NCBI GenBank assembly: GCA_964355115.1 | Contig: CAYHCQ010000117.1 | Coordinates: forward strand, 1 to 11,067 | DNA length: 11,067 bases | Source: JANXZO01 sp964355115 | GTDB taxonomy: Bacteria > Bacteroidota > Bacteroidia > Bacteroidales > FEN-979 | Reading direction: 5' to 3' | In this document: piece by piece, positions 1 through 6,489 of the stretch | Numbering within the stretch: position 1 is the first letter of the stretch | How the letters are laid out: each line of letters starts with the position of its first letter | Notes under the pieces: model-generated | Database searches by the model: none | Seen by the model: the letters and a program-made list of their open reading frames with translations, nothing else | Told to the model about the DNA's origin: nothing | Translations under genes and position numbers: made by a program

Positions 1-344
1 ACGGAAATCACCTCCATTATGAACATTTTATCACATTTACTGATGCAGCCTTGGGAACCAGTATCGAGATCCCCGCCATCGACGGCAAGATAAAGGTAAA
101 GATTGAACCCGGGTTGCAAAGTGGTAAAGTGTTGCGATTACGTGGTAAGGGACTTCCAAGTGTTAACACATATGAAGGAAAGGGTGACTTGCTCATAACT
201 GTTCACGTATGGACTCCCAAAACACTGTCGAAGGAGGAGAAAACCATCCTCGAAAAACTTGGAAAGGCCGCTAATTTCCAGCCGGCACCTGGAACCAAAG
301 ACAAAAGTTTCTTCTCCCGGATGAAAGAGTATTTTGATCAATAA
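1..344 (+). CDS. dnaJ: Chaperone DnaJ (Hsp40-type), C-terminal part only
   Basis: This is a co-chaperone that delivers unfolded clients to DnaK and stimulates its ATPase in the cytoplasm. The gene is cut by the left edge; the open frame starts at base 3 and gives 113 residues. These match the second beta-sandwich of the DnaJ C-terminal substrate-binding region: HYEHFITFTDAALGTSIEIP, then the IDGKIKVKIEPGLQSGKVLR stretch and the RLRGKGLPS motif, followed by GDLLITVHVWTPKTLSKEEK. The tail, about residues 85-113, is polar with a SFFSRMKEYF end and probably includes the dimerisation helix. The J domain and any zinc-finger region lie outside the window, so a CbpA-like relative without zinc fingers cannot be fully excluded, although the GLPS motif and tail favour true DnaJ. 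The stop lies 7 bases before the next gene, which suggests cotranscription with the ABC genes downstream. Confidence 0.93.
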   Translation, partial: GNHLHYEHFITFTDAALGTSIEIPAIDGKIKVKIEPGLQSGKVLRLRGKGLPSVNTYEGKGDLLITVHVWTPKTLSKEEKTILEKLGKAANFQPAPGTKDKSFFSRMKEYFDQ

Positions 345-351
345 CTTCCAC

Positions 352-1290
352 ATGGACCTATTTATCGCACGCAATGTCTCCAAGCAATATGCCAACCACA
401 AGGCCCTCGACCAGGTTGGCATAAACGTTCCGGAAGGCACTATATTTGGCCTTCTCGGACCAAACGGAGCCGGAAAGACCACCCTTATCCGCATTATCAA
501 CCAGATCATTGCCCCCGACGAAGGGGAACTGATCTTCGAAGGACGGAAACTTCATCCCGACGATATCTCCCGGATAGGTTATCTGCCTGAAGAGCGGGGG
601 CTTTACAAAAAGATGACCGTTGGCGAACAGTCTATGTACCTGGCGCAACTCAAAGGACTCAGCAAGTCTGAAGCGCATAAAAAGCTGCAGTACTGGTTCG
701 AAAAATTCGAAATCAAAGGCTGGTGGAATAAAAAGGTTGAAGAGCTTTCGAAAGGGATGCAACAAAAGGTCCAGTTTCTGGTCACCATCATTCATGAACC
801 AAAGCTGCTGATCTTCGACGAGCCTTTCAGCGGGTTCGACCCCATAAATGCCAACCTTCTGAAAGAGGAGATCCTGGCACAAAAAGAAAAAGGGGCTACC
901 ATTATCTTTTCCACCCATAATATGGCATCCGTGGAAGAACTTTGCGACCATATTGCTCTGATCAACCGGTCGAAAGTGATCCTCAGCGGTCAGGTACGTG
1001 AAATCAAAAAAACTTACAAGACCAATACATTCGAGGTCAGTTACAACACATACGATGGACCGCTGGAGGGCCTGTTGCCACAAAAATTTGCGATTTTAAC
1101 CGAAAGTCACGATCCCGACCACCGTCATGCCCGGATCCGGCTTCCAAAAGATGCCACTCCCAACGACCTGCTCAGGGCAATGCTACCATCTGTCACCATC
1201 TATTCGCTCACCGAACTGATCCCCGACATGAACGATATCTTTATCCAGGCTGTAACCAGCCAGGAACCGCAACCCGAAACCCGCTCCTGA
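352..1290 (+). CDS. ABC exporter ATP-binding protein (NatA/ABC-2 type)
   Basis: This is the cytoplasmic ATPase subunit of an ABC exporter, 312 residues long. Visible motifs are Walker A GPNGAGKT (36-43), signature LSKGM (132-136, in place of LSGGQ), Walker B KLLIFDEP (151-158, with catalytic-type Glu157), D-loop GFDP (161-164) and the switch His189 in STHN. The usual Q-loop glutamine is replaced by Glu80 in GYLPEERGLY, a form common in the NatA-like branch. Residues from about 215 to 312 form an extra C-terminal domain of the DUF4162 kind seen in that branch. The ATG at 352 is chosen because MDLFIARNVSKQY starts right at the ABC fold. An in-frame TTG at 334 would overlap the dnaJ end and adds nothing conserved. 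The permease begins 1 base after the stop, so the two products almost surely form one transporter. The substrate is unknown; Na+ export is only one possibility. Confidence 0.93.
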   Translation: MDLFIARNVSKQYANHKALDQVGINVPEGTIFGLLGPNGAGKTTLIRIINQIIAPDEGELIFEGRKLHPDDISRIGYLPEERGLYKKMTVGEQSMYLAQLKGLSKSEAHKKLQYWFEKFEIKGWWNKKVEELSKGMQQKVQFLVTIIHEPKLLIFDEPFSGFDPINANLLKEEILAQKEKGATIIFSTHNMASVEELCDHIALINRSKVILSGQVREIKKTYKTNTFEVSYNTYDGPLEGLLPQKFAILTESHDPDHRHARIRLPKDATPNDLLRAMLPSVTIYSLTELIPDMNDIFIQAVTSQEPQPETRS

Positions 1291-1291
1291 T

Positions 1292-2668
1292 ATGAAAAAA
1301 ATCCTTCTCATCATCCAGCGCGAATACCTCACCCGGGTAAAAAAACGCTCCTTTATCGTTATGACGATCCTTGGCCCCCTGCTCATGGCCGGCATCGTGA
1401 TCGTTCCCATGTACCTTGCTACACGCAACAGCGAGATGAAAACCATTGCTGTTCTCGATGAAACCGGAATTTTCTTCGAAAAATTCAAGGATTCAGAGAG
1501 CATGAAGTTTCATTACCTGGTAAGTGATATCACTTCGGCCAAAGCCGGGTTTACCAAAAGTGGCGATCATGCCCTGCTGTACATCCCAAAACCGGATGTT
1601 ACCCTGCCGGTAAATGCCATCCTCTATTCATCCGGAAATGTAAATATCAGTGTTAAGTCCTATATCAGGAATGTGATGAGCAAGCAGGTGGAAGAGCTCA
1701 AACTAGAAGCCAAACTGAGGGATCTGCAAACCGATAAGAAAAACCCCATTGATGTAGATGACATCCTCCGTTCAATCAAGACCACCATCGATATCAGCAC
1801 TCTGAAGATCGGGGAAAACGGCAAAGAGGAGAAGAGCTACACCGAAATCAGCATGGTGCTGGGAATGTTTGGCGGAATCCTGATCTATTTCTTTATTTTC
1901 ATGTTCGGGGCACAGGTTATGCGCGGTGTGATCGAGGAGAAAACCAGCCGTATTGTTGAAGTTATTGTCTCCTCGGTTAAACCCTTCCAGCTGATGATGG
2001 GAAAGATCATCGGTGTCGGGTTGGTGGGTCTGACGCAATTTCTTTTATGGGTAGTCCTCACCTTTGTCATAGTTACGGGTGTTACTGCGACCATGACTTC
2101 GCAGTTATCATCAGGTGGAGCATCGGTCACGGAGCAGATGCTGAAGCAGAATCCTGCCCTGGGTGCCCAGACTCAAGTCCTGACCCCGGACCAAAAAGGA
2201 AAACCAGAAAAGGGTATGAATGAGGTTCTGGATGCTTTGAACACAGTTAATTTTCCCGTGATGATCGGAGCGTTTCTGTTCTACTTCCTTGTGGGTTACC
2301 TTATGTACGGTGCCCTTTTTGCAGCCATTGGAGGGGCAGTCGACAGCGAAGCAGATACCCAGCAATTTATGCTGCCGGTAACTGTGCCGCTGATTCTTGC
2401 TATTGTGATGGCGCAGTTCATTATTCAGGATCCGGGCGGACCTGTAGCATTCTGGTTCTCGATCTTTCCGTTGACGTCGCCTGTGGTAATGATGATCCGG
2501 ATCCCGTTCGGAGTGCCGTATATGGAAGTAATCCTTTCGATGGTGCTATTGCTGCTAGGGTTCCTTGGTACAACCTGGCTGGCAGCTAAGATATATCGTA
2601 CAGGTATTCTGATGTATGGCAAGAAGGTAAATTACAAGGAGTTGTGGAAATGGATACGGTATAAATAA
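1292..2668 (+). CDS. ABC-2 family exporter permease (NatB-like)
   Basis: This is the membrane subunit, 458 residues, partnering the ATPase encoded 1 base upstream. The architecture is typical of ABC-2 permeases with a large outer loop. A cytoplasmic amphipathic start (IIQREYLTRVKKRSF) leads into membrane helix 1 at about 21-43. An extracytoplasmic domain follows at about 45-184. A cluster of helices comes after it at about 185-208, 237-263, 321-349, 362-380, 385-401 and 411-432. The coupling segment VIEEKTSRIVEVIVSSVKPF (213-232) is the family hallmark and is the likely contact with the ATPase. A polar, Gln/Lys-rich loop at 268-315 separates helices 3 and 4. The family includes NatB and other ABC-2_3 proteins. 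The substrate cannot be read from the sequence. The stop codon is partly inside the terminator stem, so this is the last gene of the dnaJ-ABC transcription unit. Confidence 0.9.
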   Translation: MKKILLIIQREYLTRVKKRSFIVMTILGPLLMAGIVIVPMYLATRNSEMKTIAVLDETGIFFEKFKDSESMKFHYLVSDITSAKAGFTKSGDHALLYIPKPDVTLPVNAILYSSGNVNISVKSYIRNVMSKQVEELKLEAKLRDLQTDKKNPIDVDDILRSIKTTIDISTLKIGENGKEEKSYTEISMVLGMFGGILIYFFIFMFGAQVMRGVIEEKTSRIVEVIVSSVKPFQLMMGKIIGVGLVGLTQFLLWVVLTFVIVTGVTATMTSQLSSGGASVTEQMLKQNPALGAQTQVLTPDQKGKPEKGMNEVLDALNTVNFPVMIGAFLFYFLVGYLMYGALFAAIGGAVDSEADTQQFMLPVTVPLILAIVMAQFIIQDPGGPVAFWFSIFPLTSPVVMMIRIPFGVPYMEVILSMVLLLLGFLGTTWLAAKIYRTGILMYGKKVNYKELWKWIRYK

Positions 2669-2695
2669 AAAACGGGGGCATTGCCCCCGTTTTTT
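2667..2695. terminator. Bidirectional intrinsic terminator between convergent operons
   Basis: A perfect 13-bp inverted repeat has arms at 2667-2679 and 2683-2695 and a 3-base loop (ATT). The core is CGGGGGC/GCCCCCG, flanked by six A on the left and six T on the right, so a U-tract follows the GC stem whichever strand is read. It can end transcription of the ABC permease on the plus strand and of the deoxyhypusine-synthase-like gene on the minus strand. Both stop codons (2666-2668 and 2694-2696) overlap the outer ends of the stem by two bases. Confidence 0.93.
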
Positions 2696-3713
2696 ATTTA
2701 TCCAGCATTTTGGTCCATTCGTATTTCTTCCTCTTTTTCCAATCATTTTTATGGTACACATAGCTCACGATCAGTGGCAGAACACTGGTCGCCTCAGCGT
2801 ATACCATTTTCTCATAAACAGTATCTACCTTTCCCCAGGAGGAGGCCTCCTTCAGGGTTGAACTGGAACAGGCTCCATCGCGGGGGTCGGCAACCGTGAT
2901 CTGGATGGCATATTTATGCATAGGCACCTCTTTACCAAGTACTTCGGCACAGATAACGGTATCCTGAACAAAATTCTTCGGTACTCCTCCGCCGATCATG
3001 AACAAACCGCTGCCTTTGGCTGCCATCTTGATCTTTGTGAGCTCAAGAAAATCCTTAACTGAGTCTATGGAAACATGCTTTCCCGGGTTGTCCCACTGGT
3101 GCTTGACCAGGCCAAACCCTGCACTGCTGTCGCTGAAGGCTGGACAGAAAATGGGAACATTATTCTCGTAGCAAACCTGAACGAGAGAATCTTTTTTCTT
3201 GGAATTTTTCACCAGCCATTTGCCCATTTCGCGGATAAATTCGCGCGATGAGTAAGGCCTGGGTTCAAGCGCATTGGCGATTTTATTTATCGTCATGTCG
3301 CAAACCTGGAGCTCCTGCTCATCAATATATGTGTCATAAATACGATCGATGTAATTGTCGCGAAGGAGATGATCGTCAACGTTATAGGATCCCTTGTAAT
3401 GTTTGAATCCCAGCGCTTCGAAAAAATCCATGTCAACGATCGAGGCCCCTGTAGCCACAATGGCATCGACCATATTATTTTTAACCATGTCGACATACAC
3501 CTGCATGCATCCGCCGGCGCTGGTACTGCCGGCAAGGGTTAAAAATACCGTGCACCCTTTATCCTTGATCATCATATTGAGGATATCGGCTGCAGCTGCA
3601 GTGTCGCGCGAGGTAAACGACATATCCCGCATTGAATTAATAATGGAGGTGGAATCGAATGATTTTATATCAATGTGCTTCACCACCTCTTTTAACATCT
3701 CTTTTTTCTTCAT
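2694..3713 (-). CDS. Deoxyhypusine synthase-family protein, probably a polyamine enzyme
   Basis: This 339-residue protein belongs to the NAD-dependent deoxyhypusine synthase (DHS) fold family. Visible motifs are the NAD-binding TLAGSTSAGG (59-68), ATGAS (87-91), PAFSD (191-195), GGGVPKN (241-247) and the SSWGK block (291-295), whose Lys295 matches the catalytic lysine that forms the enzyme-butylimine intermediate in eukaryotic DHS (human K329). Human W327, E323 and D238 correspond to W293, E289 and D195. Bacteria lack eIF5A, so modification of that protein is unlikely. Known bacterial relatives transfer an aminobutyl group between small amines, for example to form homospermidine. The gene lies 59 bases downstream of an arginine-decarboxylase-type gene on the same strand, which supports a polyamine role. 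Human D243, D316 and H288 align with F200, C282 and N247, so the amine pocket must differ. The family call is firm; the exact reaction is an inference. No clear Shine-Dalgarno sequence precedes the ATG. Confidence 0.88.
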   Translation of the reverse strand: MKKKEMLKEVVKHIDIKSFDSTSIINSMRDMSFTSRDTAAAADILNMMIKDKGCTVFLTLAGSTSAGGCMQVYVDMVKNNMVDAIVATGASIVDMDFFEALGFKHYKGSYNVDDHLLRDNYIDRIYDTYIDEQELQVCDMTINKIANALEPRPYSSREFIREMGKWLVKNSKKKDSLVQVCYENNVPIFCPAFSDSSAGFGLVKHQWDNPGKHVSIDSVKDFLELTKIKMAAKGSGLFMIGGGVPKNFVQDTVICAEVLGKEVPMHKYAIQITVADPRDGACSSSTLKEASSWGKVDTVYEKMVYAEATSVLPLIVSYVYHKNDWKKRKKYEWTKMLDK

Positions 3714-3772
3714 AATGACGGTTTTGACCTGTATTTAATGCAACAACAATGTCCTGACAAGAACAAAAGTAA

Positions 3773-5167
3773 TTAATATCCTAAAATTTTCAGCATCGAC
3801 TTGAAACTTTGCTCTTTTGAAAAAAGTTTTGTTGTAATCTCCTCTGTCTCCTCGTCGATGTCAATAAGCACATGCTTCGGAGCCGGGATGAGGCAGTGCT
3901 GAATACCTCCGTAACCGCCAATTGCCTCCTGGTAGGCCCCGGTATGAAACATTCCGATGTATTGTGGCTCGTTCTGGTTGAATTTCGGAAGGTATACAGT
4001 ATTGGAATGCTCCTCCGCATTATAGAAGTCCTCGCTGTCACAGGTCAGTCCGCCCAGGAAAACACGCTCATATTCCACCTCCCAGTTATTAATGGCCAGT
4101 AAAATGAATTTCTGATTGATGGCCCATGTATCCGGTAATGTATTCATGAAGGAGCTGTCGATCATGTTCCAGATTTCCCGGTCATTCTGCCTTTTTTGGT
4201 CAATAATAGAATATAGAACAGCGCCGCTTTCTCCAACAGTGAACGATCCGAATTCAGTAAATATGTCTGGCTCAGGTACACCATTGCGTTCACAAATGTT
4301 CTGAATCTGTGCTATGATCTCCTCGGCCATGTACTCATAATCATAAACGAAATCGAGTGAATTCTTTATTGGCAAGCCTCCTCCGATATTCAAAGCAGTC
4401 AGTTCAGGGCAGATCTTTTTAAGGTCGCAATAGACCTGAACGCTCTTGGTTAGTTCATTCCAGTAGTAGGCTTTATCCTTAATCCCTGTATTTATAAAGA
4501 AATGAAGCATCTTCAGTTCAAACTTCGGATTGTCCCTGATCTTCTCCTGGTAATAAGAAACAATGTCATTGTACCTGATACCAAGCCTCGACGTGTAGAA
4601 GTCAAACTTGGGCTCCTCCTCAGATGCAATCCGAATGCCAAGCTTCACTTTATGCTGAATGTCCGGTTCAATCATATCCAGTTCGAAGATATTATCCAGT
4701 ACCGGTATGACGTTTGTAAAGCCATTGTTAACGAGATTCACAATATTCTCAATATACATAGGGCGTTTGAACCCGTTGCACACAATGTAACGCTCCTTGT
4801 TGAATAAACCTCGCTCGGCAAGATCCTCAATTATGTTAATATCAAAGGCCGAAGATGTTTCGAGGCTGATGTCATTCTTCAGCGCCTCTTCCAGAACGAA
4901 ACTGAAATGCGAACTTTTTGTGCAGTAGCAAAAATGGTAGTCACCCTGGTAGTCAACCTTTGCCATAGCTACATTAAACAATCTTTTCGCACGTTGAATC
5001 TGAGAACTGATCTTCGGCAGGTAACTTATTTTCAAGGGTGTTCCATATTGCTTAATAATATCCATTAACGGCACATTATTAAAATACAACTCATTGTCGA
5101 TCACTTTGAACTCATCCTGGGGAAAATCGAATGTCTGTTCGATCAGGTCAATGTATTTGTTTTTCAT
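3773..5167 (-). CDS. speA: Arginine decarboxylase-type PLP enzyme, Bacteroidota short form
   Basis: This 464-residue PLP enzyme has the alanine-racemase fold and probably decarboxylates arginine to agmatine, the first step towards putrescine. Visible elements are the PLP lysine segment YCTKSSHF (81-88, Lys84), ETSSAFDI (103-110), the SRLGI strand (193-197), HFFINTG (222-228), the glycine loop NIGGGLP (260-266) and LGGLTCDSED (371-380), whose Cys376-Asp377 corresponds to the catalytic Cys-Asp of ornithine-decarboxylase relatives. GAYQEAIGG follows at 410-418. The usual EPGR phosphate/pyridine motif reads EFGS (305-308). The protein is much shorter than E. coli SpeA (about 660 residues), but I recall this length and these motifs from Bacteroidota proteins annotated as arginine decarboxylase. 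Ornithine, lysine or carboxyspermidine substrates are alternatives not excluded by sequence. It is the first gene of a two-gene unit with the deoxyhypusine-synthase-like gene. No agmatinase gene is present in the window. Confidence 0.85.
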   Translation of the reverse strand: MKNKYIDLIEQTFDFPQDEFKVIDNELYFNNVPLMDIIKQYGTPLKISYLPKISSQIQRAKRLFNVAMAKVDYQGDYHFCYCTKSSHFSFVLEEALKNDISLETSSAFDINIIEDLAERGLFNKERYIVCNGFKRPMYIENIVNLVNNGFTNVIPVLDNIFELDMIEPDIQHKVKLGIRIASEEEPKFDFYTSRLGIRYNDIVSYYQEKIRDNPKFELKMLHFFINTGIKDKAYYWNELTKSVQVYCDLKKICPELTALNIGGGLPIKNSLDFVYDYEYMAEEIIAQIQNICERNGVPEPDIFTEFGSFTVGESGAVLYSIIDQKRQNDREIWNMIDSSFMNTLPDTWAINQKFILLAINNWEVEYERVFLGGLTCDSEDFYNAEEHSNTVYLPKFNQNEPQYIGMFHTGAYQEAIGGYGGIQHCLIPAPKHVLIDIDEETEEITTKLFSKEQSFKSMLKILGY

Positions 5168-5181
5168 GGATGAATATTTTA

Positions 5182-5237
5182 AATGTAAGCTGCCCGGATT
5201 GAAATATTTTTCTCAATGTAAGTCACACGGATTAAAA
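5182..5237 (-). repeat. Imperfect direct repeat in the leader of the polyamine operon
   Basis: Two 23-base copies, 5182-5204 and 5215-5237, agree at 18 positions. On the plus strand both begin AATGTAAG and both contain GGATT followed by AAA after one variable base. The start-to-start distance is 33 bases, about three helical turns. A weaker third echo is visible at 5165-5180, where GGATGAATATTTT resembles the GGATTGAAATATTTT that follows the first part of copy one. The array lies between the predicted minus-strand promoter and the speA start codon, so it is a candidate operator or leader element. I do not recognise the motif. Confidence 0.6.
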
Positions 5238-5245
5238 CGGGACTG

Positions 5246-5253
5246 CAAAATTA
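5246..5253 (-). promoter_or_regulatory. Predicted Bacteroidota-type -7 box for the speA operon
   Basis: Read on the minus strand the octamer is TAATTTTG, matching the TAnnTTTG consensus of the Bacteroidota primary sigma factor. It lies 78 bases upstream of the speA start, giving a leader of roughly 70 bases that contains the direct repeats. I find no good TTG -33 element at the usual distance, so the call rests on the -7 box and its position. Confidence 0.5.
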
Positions 5254-5314
5254 ATTCAAAATATCATAAAAATAATCAGTGACTTAAAAAAAAAAGCAAT
5301 TCAGAAACATGATG

Positions 5315-5322
5315 TAAATTTG
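5315..5322 (+). promoter_or_regulatory. Predicted -7 box for the HEAT-like/DUF1036 gene pair
   Basis: The octamer TAAATTTG fits TAnnTTTG and lies 42 bases before the ATG at 5365. An A-tract of ten bases (5286-5295) occupies the place where the -33 TTG would be expected, and no TTG is present there. The rest of the intergenic region, 5168-5364, holds only the divergent promoter and the repeats. Confidence 0.5.
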
Positions 5323-5364
5323 ACTCCGGAAATCAGAGTTAACTTTCATCATATATAGAATTTC

Positions 5365-5910
5365 ATGAATTCTCTCGAAGAACTGCTCCTTTTTGAAATG
5401 GGACGACGCAACACCGACATGGTTGCCAATATCATTCTTCAGCGACCGGAACTCTTCAGTGAACTGATGGATCATTTCCTGAGAGGCGATGAACCGGTTA
5501 ACAGGCGTGCCGCCTGGGTAGTTGATATCGTATCGGAACAGCGGCCCGATCTGCTCACCCCCTACCTCGACCCGATTGCCATTGCGATGCAAGACTTTCA
5601 GCATGATGCGCTGAAAAGGCACGCCCTGCGCATTCTTGCCCGTTCTCCGCTGCCCGGACATGAGTTACTCGGAGAGGTAATCAACCTCTGCTTTGAATGG
5701 CTTACTTCGCCTGAGATACCGGCTGCTCCGAAGGTTTTCTGTATGGAACTGTTATACAGGATTTCAGAAAATGAACCTGACCTTAAAAAGGAGCTCGCCG
5801 ACTCAATCGAGTGGAGGATTCAGGAGGAGACCCCCGGGGTAAAAAACCGTGGAACAAAAATGCTCAGGAAACTTTATAAAGAAATTCACCAAACCCCTCC
5901 TAACACCTGA
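5365..5910 (+). CDS. HEAT-like alpha-solenoid protein of unknown function
   Basis: This is a cytoplasmic 181-residue protein without signal peptide or membrane segment. It appears to be all helical. Repeated helix pairs can be seen at about 46-75 (NRRAAWVVDIVSEQRPDLL), 83-113 (LKRHALRILARSPLP), 122-152 (PKVFCMELLYRISENEPDLK) and 158-175. Each has the small-hydrophobic spacing and the helix-turn-helix layout of HEAT/armadillo-type repeats. Such proteins usually serve as protein-binding scaffolds. No catalytic motif is visible and I cannot assign a partner. The ATG at 5365 is the only sensible start: it lies 42 bases after a predicted promoter box, and the first helix (LEELLLFEMGRR) begins at once. 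The next gene starts 4 bases after the stop, suggesting translational coupling. Its base composition is like that of its neighbours, with no sign of recent transfer. Confidence 0.82.
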   Translation: MNSLEELLLFEMGRRNTDMVANIILQRPELFSELMDHFLRGDEPVNRRAAWVVDIVSEQRPDLLTPYLDPIAIAMQDFQHDALKRHALRILARSPLPGHELLGEVINLCFEWLTSPEIPAAPKVFCMELLYRISENEPDLKKELADSIEWRIQEETPGVKNRGTKMLRKLYKEIHQTPPNT

Positions 5911-5914
5911 ACCT

Positions 5915-6340
5915 ATGAAAATACAGAGTTTTTTAATCCTGCTGAATATCTTTTTCGCAACAGGAGCCAATGCACAGATCTACTTTAAAAACAACAACAG
6001 CGAACCCGTGCATGTCGCTTTCGCTCGTTATGTAAACAGCGACAATGGCGGTTACTGGCAAACACAAGGTTGGTGGACCGTAAACTCAGGAAGCACCCAT
6101 CTGGCATTTGAAACTATCGGGCCGGCCGACACGATCGGTTACTGGTGCATGACAACTCTGTCTACCGACACCTATGAGGGCACCAAAAGCTTACTCGTTC
6201 ATCCCGATGAAAAATTTATCATCCGGTATGCCGACAAAGTGGCTGCCGGCGAAACCCATCCAACATGGGAATGGTTTAAGTTCAGGCTGGTCGGACTGCG
6301 ACCAGGAGTAACCTCTGGAACCATCTCCTTTAAAGAGTGA
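5915..6340 (+). CDS. Small secreted DUF1036-like protein
   Basis: This 141-residue exported protein has a clear signal peptide: Met-Lys, a hydrophobic core (FLILLNIFFATG), and an ANA cleavage site after about residue 20, leaving Gln21 as the mature end. The mature part looks like a beta-rich domain. NNNSEPVHVAFARYV (27-40) followed by YWQTQGWWTVNSGS (47-60) resembles the DUF1036 pattern, in which a stretch on altered appearance or charge is followed by a GWW-x-x-x-x-G turn. Cys78 is the only cysteine in the mature protein. No lipobox, catalytic triad or T9SS C-terminal domain is seen. The ATG at 5915 is chosen over an upstream in-frame ATG at 5849 because it places the signal peptide at the N terminus. 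The gene is 4 bases downstream of the HEAT-like gene, but one product is cytoplasmic and the other exported, so a direct contact is not obvious. The DUF1036 link is from motif memory only. Confidence 0.78.
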   Translation: MKIQSFLILLNIFFATGANAQIYFKNNNSEPVHVAFARYVNSDNGGYWQTQGWWTVNSGSTHLAFETIGPADTIGYWCMTTLSTDTYEGTKSLLVHPDEKFIIRYADKVAAGETHPTWEWFKFRLVGLRPGVTSGTISFKE

Positions 6341-6404
6341 CAGCTGCTTGCTTTGATATGGTTTGAATAAAAATCATCTTTTCCTTTCAAGGGATACAAT
6401 TATA

Positions 6405-6435
6405 TTGGTTTTTTCAATGATTTATTCTAATTTTG
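6405..6435 (+). promoter_or_regulatory. Bacteroidota-type promoter of secDF
   Basis: A -33 TTG (6405-6407) and a -7 TAATTTTG (6428-6435) are separated by 20 bases, the spacing expected for the Bacteroidota primary sigma factor. Transcription would start near 6440, leaving a leader of about 45-50 bases before the ATG at 6490. This is the best-formed promoter in the window. The rest of 6341-6489 is AT-rich and shows no convincing terminator for the upstream DUF1036-like gene. Confidence 0.7.
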
Positions 6436-6489
6436 CACCCTCAAAAAAACGAAGGTTCAGAAAATACAATCTATTAAACTTCAAATCTC

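Noticed and set aside
334..354. An upstream TTG start for the ABC ATPase, overlapping the end of dnaJ
   Set aside because: The six extra residues are not conserved-looking, and the ATG at 352 starts directly at the ABC fold.
3750..3759. Small palindrome TGTCCTGACA between speA and the deoxyhypusine-synthase-like gene
   Set aside because: Only four base pairs, with no U-tract; too weak for a terminator or an operator call.
3764..3771. A TACTTTTG box (minus strand) that could be an internal promoter for the deoxyhypusine-synthase-like gene
   Set aside because: It matches TAnnTTTG but overlaps the end of speA in an AT-rich stretch and has no -33 TTG at about 20 bases; chance is likely.
5284..5661. 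Minus-strand open frame opposite the HEAT-like gene
   Set aside because: It overlaps the better-supported plus-strand gene almost completely and its product shows no domain, signal or family pattern.
5849..5914. A longer N terminus for the DUF1036-like protein
   Set aside because: It would bury the signal peptide behind 22 charged residues that overlap the HEAT-like gene; the ATG at 5915 gives a normal signal peptide.
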